Shown here: in pieces, positions 42,891-52,100 of the stretch | Layout: each line of letters begins with the position of its first letter | Numbering within the stretch: position 1 is the stretch's first letter | Assembly: GCA_016795465.1 (NCBI GenBank) | Contig: JAEUHK010000124.1 | Location: 1-64,000 of the forward strand | Direction of reading: 5' to 3' | From: Verrucomicrobiaceae bacterium | GTDB taxonomy: Bacteria; Verrucomicrobiota; Verrucomicrobiia; Verrucomicrobiales; Verrucomicrobiaceae | Length of the DNA: 64,000 nucleotides | Position numbers and translations under genes: made by a program | The notes under the pieces: generated by a model | Databases searched by the model: none | Seen by the model: only the letters and a program-made list of their open reading frames with translations | What the model was told of the DNA's origin: nothing

Positions 42891-43322
42891 TTGGACCCCA
42901 TCGACACAGCTCTCCAAGCCCCCGAGCCGCGCGGCAACTACCTCGCCTATCCGGTTTCACGCCTCGCCGCGAAGATAGTTCCGCAGGACCTCACCAACTT
43001 CAAATCCCGTGGCGTCTCACGCGTGGAGCGGGAGCTGCAGCAGGAAATGCTGGAGATTCAGGAGCGCTACATGGAGGTCATTGATGCCTTCAATTGGAAC
43101 AAGCTCATCTACGAGGCCCATTTCGGCTTTGAGCCCGTCATCGGTGAAATCTACCACCTCTATGAAGTCGGCACGAAATGCCACCTCAGCATGATCGAGC
43201 CCGAAAAATGGCACCAGCGCTGGATCGGCAGCTTTCGCCTCAATGCCGACGGCCGCTGGCAGGTGGAAAAGACCGCGCAGGATTTTGATATTCGGAACTG
43301 GGTGAGCACCCGCGTGGGCTAA
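42891..43322 (+). CDS. DUF2452 family protein
   Basis: About 143 residues. The body (YLAYPVSRLAAKIVPQ, then FNWNKLIYEAHFGFEPVIGE and YHLYEVG) is the DUF2452 family, found scattered in bacteria with unknown function. No ATG is in the right place: the nearest downstream in-frame ATG would remove most of the domain, so the TTG at 42891 is used and the N-terminus is uncertain. The upstream in-frame sequence has no stop but reads as intergenic shadow of the lipoprotein. A hairpin lies 30 bases after the stop. Confidence 0.78.
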   Translation: MDPIDTALQAPEPRGNYLAYPVSRLAAKIVPQDLTNFKSRGVSRVERELQQEMLEIQERYMEVIDAFNWNKLIYEAHFGFEPVIGEIYHLYEVGTKCHLSMIEPEKWHQRWIGSFRLNADGRWQVEKTAQDFDIRNWVSTRVG

Positions 43323-43352
43323 AGCCCGCCCACAATGACGAATGGCGAATTC

Positions 43353-43380
43353 CGAATGACGAAGCATGATTCGTCATTCG
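43353..43380. terminator. 11-bp hairpin between DUF2452 and aminotransferase genes
   Basis: Bases 43353-43363 pair perfectly with 43370-43380 around a palindromic six-base loop (GCATGA). No long T-run follows on either strand, so it may be a weak terminator or part of a repeated GACGAATGACGAA-type palindromic element, since related ATTCGTCATTC copies follow at 43389-43400. Confidence 0.6.
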
Positions 43381-43407
43381 ACATTCATCATTCGTCATTC
43401 CCACCCC

Positions 43408-44655
43408 ATGACCACTTTCTCAGACATCGGCTCCCGCCTGGGCGGCCCCAGCGGCATTCAGGAGCTCATGGACGACCTCGGCGAGGCTTTGTCGCTGCAT
43501 CCGGACATGCGCATGCTCGGTGGCGGACAACCCGCCGCCATCCCGCAGGCGCAGGCGCTGTGGCGTCAGCGCATCGCCGACATGCTCGCTGATGGCAGCA
43601 TCGACAAGGCGCTGCTCAATTACGACCCGCCCGGCGGCAATCCCATCTTCCGCGAGGCCATGGCGGGCTTTTTGCGTCGTGAATGCGGCTGGGATGTCAG
43701 CAAAGAAAACATCGCGGTGCTGCCCAGCAGCCAGAGCGCATGCTTCCTGCTCTACAACCTCCTCGCGGGCGATTCCGCCGGCAAAAAGCGTCGCGTGCTC
43801 TTCCCGCTGCTGCCTGAGTACATCGGCTACGCGAACCAAGCGCTGTGCGAAGGCCAGTTCACCGCCTGTTTGCCCAAAATCACCGACACCGCGCCGCACG
43901 AGATCAAATACCACGTCGATTTCGACCGCCTGCGGCTCGATCCGTCCATCGCCGCCATGGCGGTGAGCTGCCCCACGAATCCGACAGGCAATGTGCTCAC
44001 CGAAAACGAGTTTCAGAGCCTCCACGCCCTCTGCGCAGCTCAGGGCATCCCGCTCATCATCGATAACGCCTACGGCCATCCCTTCCCCGGCGTCATCCAC
44101 AACGGCTTTCAGCCGAAATGGCAGCCCGGCATGATCTTCAGCATCAGCATGAGCAAGGTCGGCCTCCCCGGCGTGCGCAATTCCATCGTCGTCGCCGACG
44201 CGCCGATCGTGAAGGCCCTCTCGAACATGAACGCCATCACCGCGCTCTCGAACGGCAACCTCGGCCAGGCCATCCTCACGCCGTTGCTCGCCGATGACAC
44301 GCTCATCAAACTCGGCCGCGAGACCATCCGCCCGTTTTATCGCGAACGCAGCGACCATGCGAAGGCCATCCTCACCGCCGCCCTCGGCGAAAACGTCCCG
44401 TGGGCGCTTCACGCACAAGAAGGTGCCTTCTTCCTCTGGCTCTGGATCAAAGGTCTGCCCATCCCCGCCGCCGAGCTCTACCGCCGCCTCAAATTGAGAA
44501 AGGTCCTCGTCATCCCCGGCCACTACTTCGCGTTCGGCCTCGACCAGCCCTGGCAACACCCCAACGAATGCCTCCGCCTCACCTACTCCCAGCCCCCGCA
44601 CATCGTGCAGGAGGGACTGGAGATCATCGCGGAGGAGGTCATCAAATTGTTCTGA
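43408..44655 (+). CDS. Valine-pyruvate-type aminotransferase (AvtA-like, PLP class I)
   Basis: About 415 residues from the ATG at 43408; ATG 43366 would lie inside the palindromic repeat. Class I/II aminotransferase features are LNYDPPGGNPIFREAM, SCPTNPTGNVLT, LIIDNAYGHPFPG (the PLP-ring-binding Asp and Tyr) and the Schiff-base lysine in SMSKVGLPGVRNSI. The pattern ISMSKVGLPG matches AvtA, which uses valine and pyruvate, or alanine and 2-ketoisovalerate. Other substrates are possible. It stands before an island of decayed genes. Confidence 0.88.
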   Translation: MTTFSDIGSRLGGPSGIQELMDDLGEALSLHPDMRMLGGGQPAAIPQAQALWRQRIADMLADGSIDKALLNYDPPGGNPIFREAMAGFLRRECGWDVSKENIAVLPSSQSACFLLYNLLAGDSAGKKRRVLFPLLPEYIGYANQALCEGQFTACLPKITDTAPHEIKYHVDFDRLRLDPSIAAMAVSCPTNPTGNVLTENEFQSLHALCAAQGIPLIIDNAYGHPFPGVIHNGFQPKWQPGMIFSISMSKVGLPGVRNSIVVADAPIVKALSNMNAITALSNGNLGQAILTPLLADDTLIKLGRETIRPFYRERSDHAKAILTAALGENVPWALHAQEGAFFLWLWIKGLPIPAAELYRRLKLRKVLVIPGHYFAFGLDQPWQHPNECLRLTYSQPPHIVQEGLEIIAEEVIKLF

Positions 44656-44658
44656 GCT

Positions 44659-44981
44659 ATGCCGGACACTCGTGAAGAAATAATCGCAGAGCGCCAGCGC
44701 TTGAAGGCGGAGTATCGAGGCCTTTTTGATGAGGTTGCCGCGTTGCTGTTTCGTCATGACCCTGTGGCATCAATTTTGAAGACAATACGGATGAGTATGA
44801 GCCAGAGGTAGGCACCATTCTTCCACGACTTCGAAGCTGCCACTCAAGCGGGGATGTTCGCCAAGTAGTCCATCAAGAGTTCGTTCGTTGGTTTGATGCC
44901 GACATCGTCGGAGCAGAGCAACATTACGACAAGATTGCCATAGAGATTTGGGAACGTTGGCAGAAGTTCAACGCGGTGTAA
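44659..44981 (+). pseudogene. Frameshifted short gene
   Basis: An ATG at 44659 starts MPDTREEIIAERQRLKAEY and LFDEVAALLFRHDP, then the frame closes after 50 codons. One base is missing near 44764-44766 (the bases there are GTGGC where GTN-GGC is needed). If restored, translation continues in the next frame as GINFEDNTDEYEPEVGTIL and HQEFVRWFDADIVG to the stop at 44979-44981, giving about 107 residues of a coherent acidic protein. The agreement of both halves supports a single-base deletion, either real decay or a sequencing error. The family was not named. Confidence 0.75.
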
Positions 44982-45247
44982 TGGATGTCATCGCGCAAGA
45001 AGTGAAGAATTTGTCTTGAGGCACTCGAAGAGCGCGACAGCGTCGTAAAGCGAAGCGTAGATAGACAGCACTGAGTGCTGCCCGAAGGGTGAGCGAAGCG
45101 AATCAATGCAGTGGCAAAGATGCAAGTGCACCTTGCATCGACGACACCGCTGTCGAGGGGTCTGCGGTGTTCGAAGACTTGCCTGCCTTCGACTGCGGTG
45201 TCGCGCCAAGGCTTCCCACCGCACTCCACGACGCTGCCGCGCACGCT
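44982..45247. repeat. Palindrome-rich gene-free stretch
   Basis: Several small inverted repeats lie close together: CAGCAC-TGA-GTGCTG near 45066, ACACCGC (45144-45150) with GCGGTGT (45164-45170), TGCAAG/CTTGCA near 45121, and GCGGTG (45196-45201) with CACCGC (45218-45223). The last unit looks like a REP-type element of about 30 bases. No coding is supported; a spurious minus-strand ORF is explained by these repeats. Confidence 0.55.
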
Positions 45248-45601
45248 TTACTCCATCTGCTTTTCCTTGGTCTTCTGATGCTCGATCCAGTCCAGCATCG
45301 CCTTCAATCGCTTTTGAGATGCGGTATCCAGCGCGGAACAAAGCTGCGTGATGATCATGATTACGTAGAACACGAGCAACGAGCGCTCATGTGTGATGTT
45401 GCTCGTCCAGGCTGCGGCGACCGCCGTGACGATCCCGATCCAAAACGCGGGTTCAAAGACGACCGGATGCGCCATTCGTTTCTTGAGCCGCTCCTCAATC
45501 TCTCGCTCCTGCTTCCTCCCCTCCAGTAGCGTCACACCTCTCTGAAACCACGCTTCGCCGCTCGCGTCGTCTTCCAGTATAGGCTCACCGATTGTTTTCA
45601 T
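45248..45601 (-). CDS. Small two-transmembrane hypothetical protein
   Basis: A 117-residue protein from the ATG at 45601. A charged N-terminal segment (RGVTLLEGRKQEREIEERLK) leads to two transmembrane helices (FWIGIVTAVAAAWTSNI and LLVFYVIMIITQLCSAL). A charged C-terminus ends LKAMLDWIEHQKTKEKQME. No family was recognised. It lies inside the decayed island between palindromic repeats and the kinase-like gene, so accessory status is likely. The start is preferred because it begins a clean charged region after a stop-rich leader. Confidence 0.65.
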   Translation of the reverse strand: MKTIGEPILEDDASGEAWFQRGVTLLEGRKQEREIEERLKKRMAHPVVFEPAFWIGIVTAVAAAWTSNITHERSLLVFYVIMIITQLCSALDTASQKRLKAMLDWIEHQKTKEKQME

Positions 45602-45686
45602 GATGGAAGAGCATACCAAAGCACAACGAGGCGTCAATTCGGCGGGGCGCCGGTTCCGCAGGCGGATGGTGACTGATCCTGGCAAT

Positions 45687-46214
45687 TCAAAAACCCCACG
45701 CTGCCGCCATTTCCTGCGTGGCCTGCTGCACCAGCACATCGATGGGCAGCACAGTGCCGTCCGGCGTTTGAAGAAAGTTGGCCCGCTTCGTGTCTCCGAG
45801 AGCGATTCCATCTTCGGGGCGATACCACATCAGCAAATCCGTGCGGTGGAAACCGAGCTGCTTCAGCTCCGCGTTGATGGCCGGAGCCTCGGGGAGCGTG
45901 CCTTCGAGTTTTGGTTGGGAAATGACCATCGAAGGCAGATCACCATCTATCACGCCCTCAAAACGGACCGCATCGCCGAACACCTCGTTCACGAGGATGA
46001 ACCGGCGCAGATAGTCCAAAGGTGTCGACGAGGTCTGCGCCACCTGCGGCTCGCCACCGATGATTTTCATCGTCAGGCAAAGTCCTGCCTGTCCCGGATG
46101 CGTGACTTTATAATAGCGATTCTCGCCGCGACTGGAGTTGTAGATCAAATGCTCGCCGCCTTGATCCTTCTGAGTGCCCAACAGGCTGACGTCAAAGAGC
46201 CTGCCGTTTGCCAC
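45687..46214 (-). CDS. Polyvalent-protein-type putative kinase domain protein, start uncertain
   Basis: The frame is open upstream to 46715, but only the part from about 46250 reads as protein. Using GTG at 46214 gives about 175 residues. Recognisable segments are SLLGTQKDQGGEHLIYNSS, YYKVTHPGQAGL, YLRRFILVNEVFGD, then MVISQPKLEG and a C-terminal TPDGTVLPIDVLVQQA. This resembles the small kinase-like domain known from polyvalent proteins of mobile elements and from accessory gene pairs. Conserved protein-kinase catalytic residues could not be assigned. The 53-residue ORF upstream overlaps in another frame and may be the N-terminal part of the same gene. Confidence 0.6.
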   Translation of the reverse strand: MANGRLFDVSLLGTQKDQGGEHLIYNSSRGENRYYKVTHPGQAGLCLTMKIIGGEPQVAQTSSTPLDYLRRFILVNEVFGDAVRFEGVIDGDLPSMVISQPKLEGTLPEAPAINAELKQLGFHRTDLLMWYRPEDGIALGDTKRANFLQTPDGTVLPIDVLVQQATQEMAAAWGF

Positions 46215-46225
46215 GGCCCATCGAG

Positions 46226-46387
46226 TCAGGGCTTGGTACTGGAGGACGGCATCGACTGCTCCAGCGACAGGCGTAGAGCACGATTCCGCTCGATCTGTGC
46301 GTCCGCCTTCACCGGATCGGTCAAGACCCAGCGGGCACGTGACTGGCGCATGCGTTCGGCTTGTTGCTTGATCTCGGCTTTGCTCAT
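46226..46387 (-). CDS. Small ORF upstream of the kinase-like gene (53 aa)
   Basis: ATG at 46387 starts MSKAEIKQQAERMRQSRARW and VLTDPVKADAQIERN, a charged helical 53-residue protein ending at 46226. It overlaps the kinase-like frame, and the end of this ORF (LRLSLEQ) would run smoothly into the other frame (VDAVLQYQALTRWA) with one base shift. Either it is a separate small partner gene or the two are one gene with a frameshift near 46240-46250. Confidence 0.5.
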   Translation of the reverse strand: MSKAEIKQQAERMRQSRARWVLTDPVKADAQIERNRALRLSLEQSMPSSSTKP

Positions 46388-46460
46388 GGTGAAGGAGGGC
46401 GTTGATCGCCGGCAGAAAGGTCTCGGATTCGGGATTCAACGCGGCTACAATGACCGGACC

Positions 46461-46652
46461 AGCTTGCTTTGCAACCTTCATGAAGGCAGCTCGGTGGACT
46501 GTGACTGCGTCGTGCTCGCGGGCGACATCTCGACCGAGACCAACGGCTTGAAGTGGATTCTGCGCACCTTCACCGACGAGCTTCGACAACGTGTTGTCGC
46601 TTCTTCCCAAAGCTTCCCGCTGCAGGAATCGACCATGGACAACAGGCAATAG
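46461..46652 (+). pseudogene. Remnant of a metallophosphoesterase gene
   Basis: On the plus strand, in the gap before the methyltransferase, a frame reads LHEGSSVDCDCVVLAGDIS, then TETNGLKWILRTFTDELRQ, stopping at 46652. The block VVLAGDIS with a following GLKW segment resembles the second metal-binding motif of small metallophosphoesterases (normally VVLAGDI...GNHE). The N-terminal DLHLE motif and the later GNHE motif are missing, so the fragment cannot be active. Assignment is by this one motif, hence moderate confidence. Confidence 0.45.
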
Positions 46653-46678
46653 AAGGCTACTCCGAGTGCGACACTGAC

Positions 46679-47899
46679 ATGGACGCCCCCCAACGACCGA
46701 AAAAATTCCTGCCACATCCGTTCCACTACCACCAGGAGCTGGAGGTGAGCATCGAGAACCTCACGAACGAGGGCACCGGCGTGGCACGCGTTAGCGGCTG
46801 GGTCGTCTTTGTGCCCTTCACCCTGCCGGGCGAGCGGGTGCGCTGCCGGGTCTTCCGCAATCACAAGAACTACAGCGAGGCAGACCTCATCGAGGTGCTC
46901 GAAGCATCGCCGAAGCGTTTGCAGCCGCCTTGTCCGCTCTTCGGCCAGTGCGGCGGCTGCCAGTATCAGCACCTCGCGTATGAGGAGCAGCTCATCTGGA
47001 AGCGCAACCAGGTCACCGAGCTCCTGCGCCACATGGCCCGCATCGAGCACGAGGTGCTGCCGGTCATCCCATCGCCGATGGAATATGGCTACCGCTCAAA
47101 GATCACCCCGCACTTCCAAAAGCCGCGGGAAGGCCAGATCCGCGACATTGGTTTCCTCCGCATCGGCACGCGCATGGCGCTGGTGGATGTGCCGCAGTGC
47201 CAGATCGCCATGAAGGCGATCAACGAAGCTCTCCCCGCCCTGCGCGAGGACATCAAGGCGAAGTCCGACCAGTTCAAACGCGGTGCCACCCTGCTCATGC
47301 GTGCGGCGAAGAACGGTGTGCTCACGCAGAGCGATCAAATCGCCATCGAGGAGGTGGACGGCATCCGGTTCGAGTTCCAGGCCGGCGACTTCTTCCAAAA
47401 CAACCCCTTCATCCTGCCCGCCTTCGTGCAGCATGCCGTTGCGGAGGCAAAAGCATGCGGTGCCCGTTTCCTGGTGGATGCGTATTGCGGCAGCGGCTTG
47501 TTCGCGCTTTCCGCTGCGAAGGCTTTCGAGGAGGTCATCGGCGTCGAGATCTCCGAAACAGCCGTCGCCAAGGCCACGCACAATGCGCAGCTCAATGAGA
47601 TCACGAATTGCCGCTTCCTCGCCGCCGATGCGCAGAAGGTTTTCGAGGTCGTCCCGCATGCCGGGGCGGAAACGGTGGTGCTCATCGACCCGCCGCGGGC
47701 CGGCTGCAGCCGCGAGTTCCTGGAGCAGCTCTTCGCCTTCGGCCCAAAAGCCGTCGTCTATGTGAGCTGCAACCCCGCCACGCAGATGCGCGACCTCGTC
47801 CTGTTCAACGAAGCGGGCTTCAAGTTGCACAAGGTGCAGCCTTTCGACCTCTTCCCGCAGACAAAGCACCTCGAGTGTGTGATGACGCTGTCGAAGTGA
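46679..47899 (+). CDS. 23S rRNA (uracil-C5)-methyltransferase, RlmD/RumA-type
   Basis: About 406 residues from the ATG at 46679 (MDAPQRPKKFLPHPFHYHQ). A TRAM domain covers roughly 20-80 (EVSIENLTNEGTGVARVSG). An iron-sulfur cluster motif follows at CPLFGQCGGCQYQHL, then the SAM domain with FLVDAYCGSGLFAL, VVLIDPPRAGCSREF and YVSCNPATQMRDL, where the last cysteine is the catalytic nucleophile. The TrmA/RlmC/RlmD family methylates uridine in rRNA or tRNA; which position is modified here is not fixed. The start is preferred over the open frame to 46553, which covers the decayed gap. Confidence 0.93.
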   Translation: MDAPQRPKKFLPHPFHYHQELEVSIENLTNEGTGVARVSGWVVFVPFTLPGERVRCRVFRNHKNYSEADLIEVLEASPKRLQPPCPLFGQCGGCQYQHLAYEEQLIWKRNQVTELLRHMARIEHEVLPVIPSPMEYGYRSKITPHFQKPREGQIRDIGFLRIGTRMALVDVPQCQIAMKAINEALPALREDIKAKSDQFKRGATLLMRAAKNGVLTQSDQIAIEEVDGIRFEFQAGDFFQNNPFILPAFVQHAVAEAKACGARFLVDAYCGSGLFALSAAKAFEEVIGVEISETAVAKATHNAQLNEITNCRFLAADAQKVFEVVPHAGAETVVLIDPPRAGCSREFLEQLFAFGPKAVVYVSCNPATQMRDLVLFNEAGFKLHKVQPFDLFPQTKHLECVMTLSK

Positions 47900-47903
47900 G
47901 GAA

Positions 47904-49067
47904 TCACTTCTTCTTCAGCGCCTGATCAATGTCCTCCCAGAGGTCCTCGACATGCTCGATGCCCACGGAGAAGCGCACGAGGCTGTCGGTGACGCCGGCG
48001 GCTTCGCGGACGTCTTTGGGGAAAGAGGCGTGCGTCATGCTCGCGGGATGCGCGACGAGGCTTTCGATGCCGCCGAGGCTTTCGGCTTGGGTGAAAAGGC
48101 GCAGGCGGCGGATGAAATCGAGCGTCTTGGCGTAGCTGAGGCCGAAATCGGCGAGCAGCATGCCACCGCCGAGCTTCATCTGCTTCTTCGCGAGCTTGTA
48201 CTGCGGGTGGCTGGTCAAAAATGGATACTTCACGCTCTTCACGCCTTTGCGATCCTGCAGACGTTTGGCGAGTTCGAGGGCGTTCGAGCTATGGCGCTCG
48301 ATTCGGACGGCTTCGGTCTTCGCGCCGCGTGAGACGAGCCACGCGTCGAAGGGGCTCGGCTGCAAACCGAGAGCTTTTTGGGCGAAGATCATCTTTTCCT
48401 GCCACTCATCGCTGTTCGTGCACACCGCGCCGCCGAGGCAGTCGCTGTGACCGTTGGTGTATTTCGTCGTGCTGAGCTGCGAGAGGTCCGCGCCGAGGTC
48501 GAGCGGCTGCTGGAGCAGGCTGGAGGCGAAGGTGTTGTCCACGGCGACGATGCTGCCGACTTTGTGCGCGGCTTCGGAGATCGCTTTGATGTCGAGGATC
48601 TTCAAAAGCGGGTTCGTGGGCGATTCGATCCAGATGAGCGCGGGTTTGAGCTCCTTGATGAGGGCGTAGTTCGCCGGGTTGGTGAGGTCGGCGTATTTGA
48701 TGCGGATGTCGAAGCGGCGCAGCACGCGCTCGAACAGGCGGTAGGTCGCGCCGTAGATCTGCTGCTCGCTGAGAATGGTATCGCCCGCTTTGAGCGAAAA
48801 CATGATGGCGCTGATGCTGCTGATGCCGCTGGCAAAGATGGTGGCGTGCTTCGCATTCTCCAGGCTGGCGAGCGTGGCCTGGAGATTGCGGAAGTTCGGG
48901 TTGCCGCTGCGTGTGTAATCAAAGCCGCCGGGGTTTCCCGTCTCGAAGGTCGAGGTCATGTAGATCGGCGGGATCACGGCGCCGGTTTCACTGCGCCAGT
49001 CCTGCCCGACGTGGATGGCACGGGTCTCAAAACGGGCGTCGGCGGGGATGGTGGGGTCGTCCTTCAT
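47904..49067 (-). CDS. Trans-sulfuration PLP enzyme (cystathionine gamma-synthase/lyase family)
   Basis: A 387-residue PLP protein. Family blocks are ETRAIHVGQDWRSETGAVIP, YTRSGNPNFRNLQATLA, then LIWIESPTNPLLKILDI, and the Schiff-base lysine in STTKYTNGHSDCLGG. The C-terminus shows LFTQAESLGGIESLVAHP and FSVGIEHVEDLWEDI. Members make cystathionine (MetB), cleave it (MetC/CGL), or act as O-acetylhomoserine sulfhydrylase or methionine gamma-lyase; the sequence alone does not decide between these. It sits 5 bases from the convergent methyltransferase and about 50 bases below the giant gene. Confidence 0.92.
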   Translation of the reverse strand: MKDDPTIPADARFETRAIHVGQDWRSETGAVIPPIYMTSTFETGNPGGFDYTRSGNPNFRNLQATLASLENAKHATIFASGISSISAIMFSLKAGDTILSEQQIYGATYRLFERVLRRFDIRIKYADLTNPANYALIKELKPALIWIESPTNPLLKILDIKAISEAAHKVGSIVAVDNTFASSLLQQPLDLGADLSQLSTTKYTNGHSDCLGGAVCTNSDEWQEKMIFAQKALGLQPSPFDAWLVSRGAKTEAVRIERHSSNALELAKRLQDRKGVKSVKYPFLTSHPQYKLAKKQMKLGGGMLLADFGLSYAKTLDFIRRLRLFTQAESLGGIESLVAHPASMTHASFPKDVREAAGVTDSLVRFSVGIEHVEDLWEDIDQALKKK

Positions 49068-49117
49068 GCGGCGGGAGGAATGGCGCGGCGGGCGTGTCTT
49101 TGCAAGGCTGCGAGGCG

Positions 49118-52100
49118 TCAGTTGCTGGTGACGCGGAGGCGGACGAATTTGGCTCCGCCGAGATCGCTGGACGGCGTGACGCGAACGGTGACCGTCTCGG
49201 TGGTGCCATCGCCGGTGGGAACGGCAGATTTTTCGACGACGCTGGCTCCGGTGTCGTCCCAGGTGAGGAGATCGGTGCTGGTCTCGACGATGTAGTTCAG
49301 GCCCGCTCGCTGGATGCGGCGGCGGAATTGCATGCAGAGATACTTTTGGCCGCTACCGCCATCGGTTTCAGTGAGTGCCGCGGGGAGCATGCTGCGGGCA
49401 TTGGCGGAGCCTGCGGGGATGCCAAGAGCGTGCTCGAGGAGTGCATCTATGCCGTTGCTTTCCGGATCGCCGCCAGGCGTGGCGATGCGGAAGACGGTGA
49501 CGGTGGTGGTGGCGGTGTTGGGCGGGACGGCATGGTCCGCCGCAGTGACGGTGATGGAGTTCGTGCCATCGGTGAGGCCGGTGAGGGCTGAGGTCCAGTT
49601 CGCGAAGGCGTTTGATGTGCTGGCGGCATTGCCCGCAGCAGTGACGCTGACGACTCCGCTGGTGGCATCACTGGCGGTGCCGGCGAGGGTGGCTGTGGCG
49701 GCTGTGGTGGTGAGTTGCGGGACGGTGATGACGGGTGGCGTGGCGTCCTGGGTGGAGGTGACGACGGGGGACCATGCTCCAGGGAAAGCGAGGACACTTT
49801 GTGGAATGAAGCTGAGCTGCCAATCGTGGAGGAGTGGGGTGAGGGAGGGATTGGTGGAGGAGAGATTCGCACGAAGACGAAGCGCAGGTGCGGTGATGTA
49901 GCCTAGATTCGCACCGTTGATGACGTTACTGGCGAGAACGGCACTGGTGGTAGCGTCGAGCACATCGATCGTGAGAGTCGTGCCTGATGGGACAGTGGTG
50001 GTATAGCGGAGGGTGCCCCAGGACTGGCGGACGCTGGGGGAGATGATCGGGGAAAGAACGGTGCCGCTGGCGAGGTGGTTCCTCGGAGTGATGGTGAGGC
50101 TGAGGTCATCAAAGAGTGCGGCAGTCCCCGTGACGAAGGCGCGGAGGCCAGCACGGCCAGCGACGTAGCGTGTGTCGTAGAAACTGAGATTCGCGTTACC
50201 GGCGCTGGTGAGGATGGGAGTTTCTGAGACAGCTCCGGCGACGACGGAGACTTTCCAGGCGTTGAGGGTGAGATTGGGGCCTTTGGCGCTGAAGCGGAGC
50301 TTGAAGATGTCGCCCGCAGCGACGGTGACGGAGGGGAAGCTGGTCACGGTGCCGTTGAGGTAGCCGAGAGAAATGTTGGCGAGGGTGGGTGAGCTATGAC
50401 TGATGTTAGCGAGGTAGCCATAGGGCGTGGTGGTGGTGCCGCTGGTGGTGGTGCCGCCGCGTAGGATGAGCCCACAACTCGTGCTGCTGGCAGGTGTCTC
50501 GATGCAGAGGTAACTTTCGATACTGCCATCCGCGAAGGTGTTGGAGGCGGTGTCAGCGGCGAGGGCCCAGCCATAGGTGCCGGTGATGCGACCTTCGAGA
50601 TCGCCGCCTTGATTGATGGGGAGAGGCGGGGTGGTGTTCGGGCCGGTGGTGAGGGAACTGCTGGTGAAAAGATAGCCGGAATTTCCGCCGAGGACGTCGA
50701 AGTAGCTGCTCCAGGCATTGCCCGTGAGAGCATTAAAATTTTCCGTGGTGGTGATGGAGAGTGCTGGGCTGGAATAAAGTGCAACACTGCCACCATGACT
50801 GCCGCTGGTGGTGCCAGAGTGAGTGGAATTCGAAAAATCTCCCCAGTCAGTGTCTTGCCAGAAATCACTGGTATAGAAGGCGTTGTTATGAGCACGGACG
50901 CGGTAGTAGTAGAGGCGCTCTTCGGGGAGTATGCCGGTGGTGACCATGGTGCTGGTAATGGTGGCATTTCCTGTCCAGGCGAGCGGTGAGAAAGCCGTGC
51001 TGGTAGCGGCCTGGATTTCGTAGCGATTTACATTGGTGTTGGAGGGGGCCCAGGTGAGCGTATTCGTGCGTCCGCCAGTGAAAGCGGGTTCGGTAACAAG
51101 GATGGGTTTTTGTGAGGCTTGAATGGTGAGGCTGCTCACGGTTCCGGAGCGGCCTGGACGATCCTGAGCACGGAGGATGGCGTCTTTGGAGAGTCCATTG
51201 ATGGTGACATTTCCAGTCCAGGCACCCGAGGTGAGGGTGGCATTCTTCGGCGTGATTGTGAGGTTCGTGTATAGCAGCAGGCGCAACTGTGGCTGTGACA
51301 TCGTGCCGAAAGGAGTCGGGGATGTGCCTGACCATGTGATGGGAGCACTGAGGGTGCTGTTGTCTGTGCCGTACACAGTCATGAGTGCCTCGGCAGGATC
51401 GTGACGTGAGGAGATGATGTTGGTGGCAGCGGTATTATCGAAGCTGATATCCACCATGAGGCTATTGACGCCATCGTAGCTGAAAAGCGTGGAGAAAGGG
51501 AAGGTGTGCCAGCCATTGCCCGTGGTGGTGAAAGTGGAGGAGTGAACGGTCGTCCAGCCCGTCGATTCCCAGCTTGAGCCAGCCGCGTAGCTGGTGAGAG
51601 CGGTATGACGGAGGCGGATGGTGAGATTGTTGAAAACGGTGCCACTGAGGCCAGTGAGGTTCAGAGAGAGTCCTAGGATCTGCTGCGGCTGCCTACCGAG
51701 CTGCTCAGCCGTGTAGATGGTTTGAGTGCGTGCATCATGCGAGCTGCCGTTGAAGGGTGTGCTGGAGAGTATAGTTCCACGGCCGACGAGGCGCTCTCCC
51801 GAACCAGGAGCGCGGATGCTGAGGTCAACGGGGCCACTGTAGCTGGTATCCGCAGCGCCACTCGGTGTGACGGCGCTGATGGTGACGCTGTAGGGCGTGC
51901 CAGAGATGAGTTCGCGGCTCGTGGGTAGTCCACTGATGAGGAGGCTTGAGGCCTGTCCCTGCGCAGAGCCGAGATCAAAAGGGGTAGAGAAGCTGCTCGC
52001 TGAGCCGCTGAGAGCCTCGAGCCGCAAACCTGTGCCCTGGCCGCTGAGGGTGAGATCTCCTGTCCACATACCCGCTGTGAAGTTTCCCGTGTTCGCAGGT

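Noticed and set aside
44924-45244. A 106-residue minus-strand ORF
   Set aside because: It is composed of palindromic repeats and the antisense of the frameshifted gene, giving a spurious repeat-derived translation.
45600-46652. A 350-residue plus-strand ORF across the decayed island
   Set aside because: It is antisense to the kinase-like gene through most of its length and only its last ~60 residues resemble a protein family.
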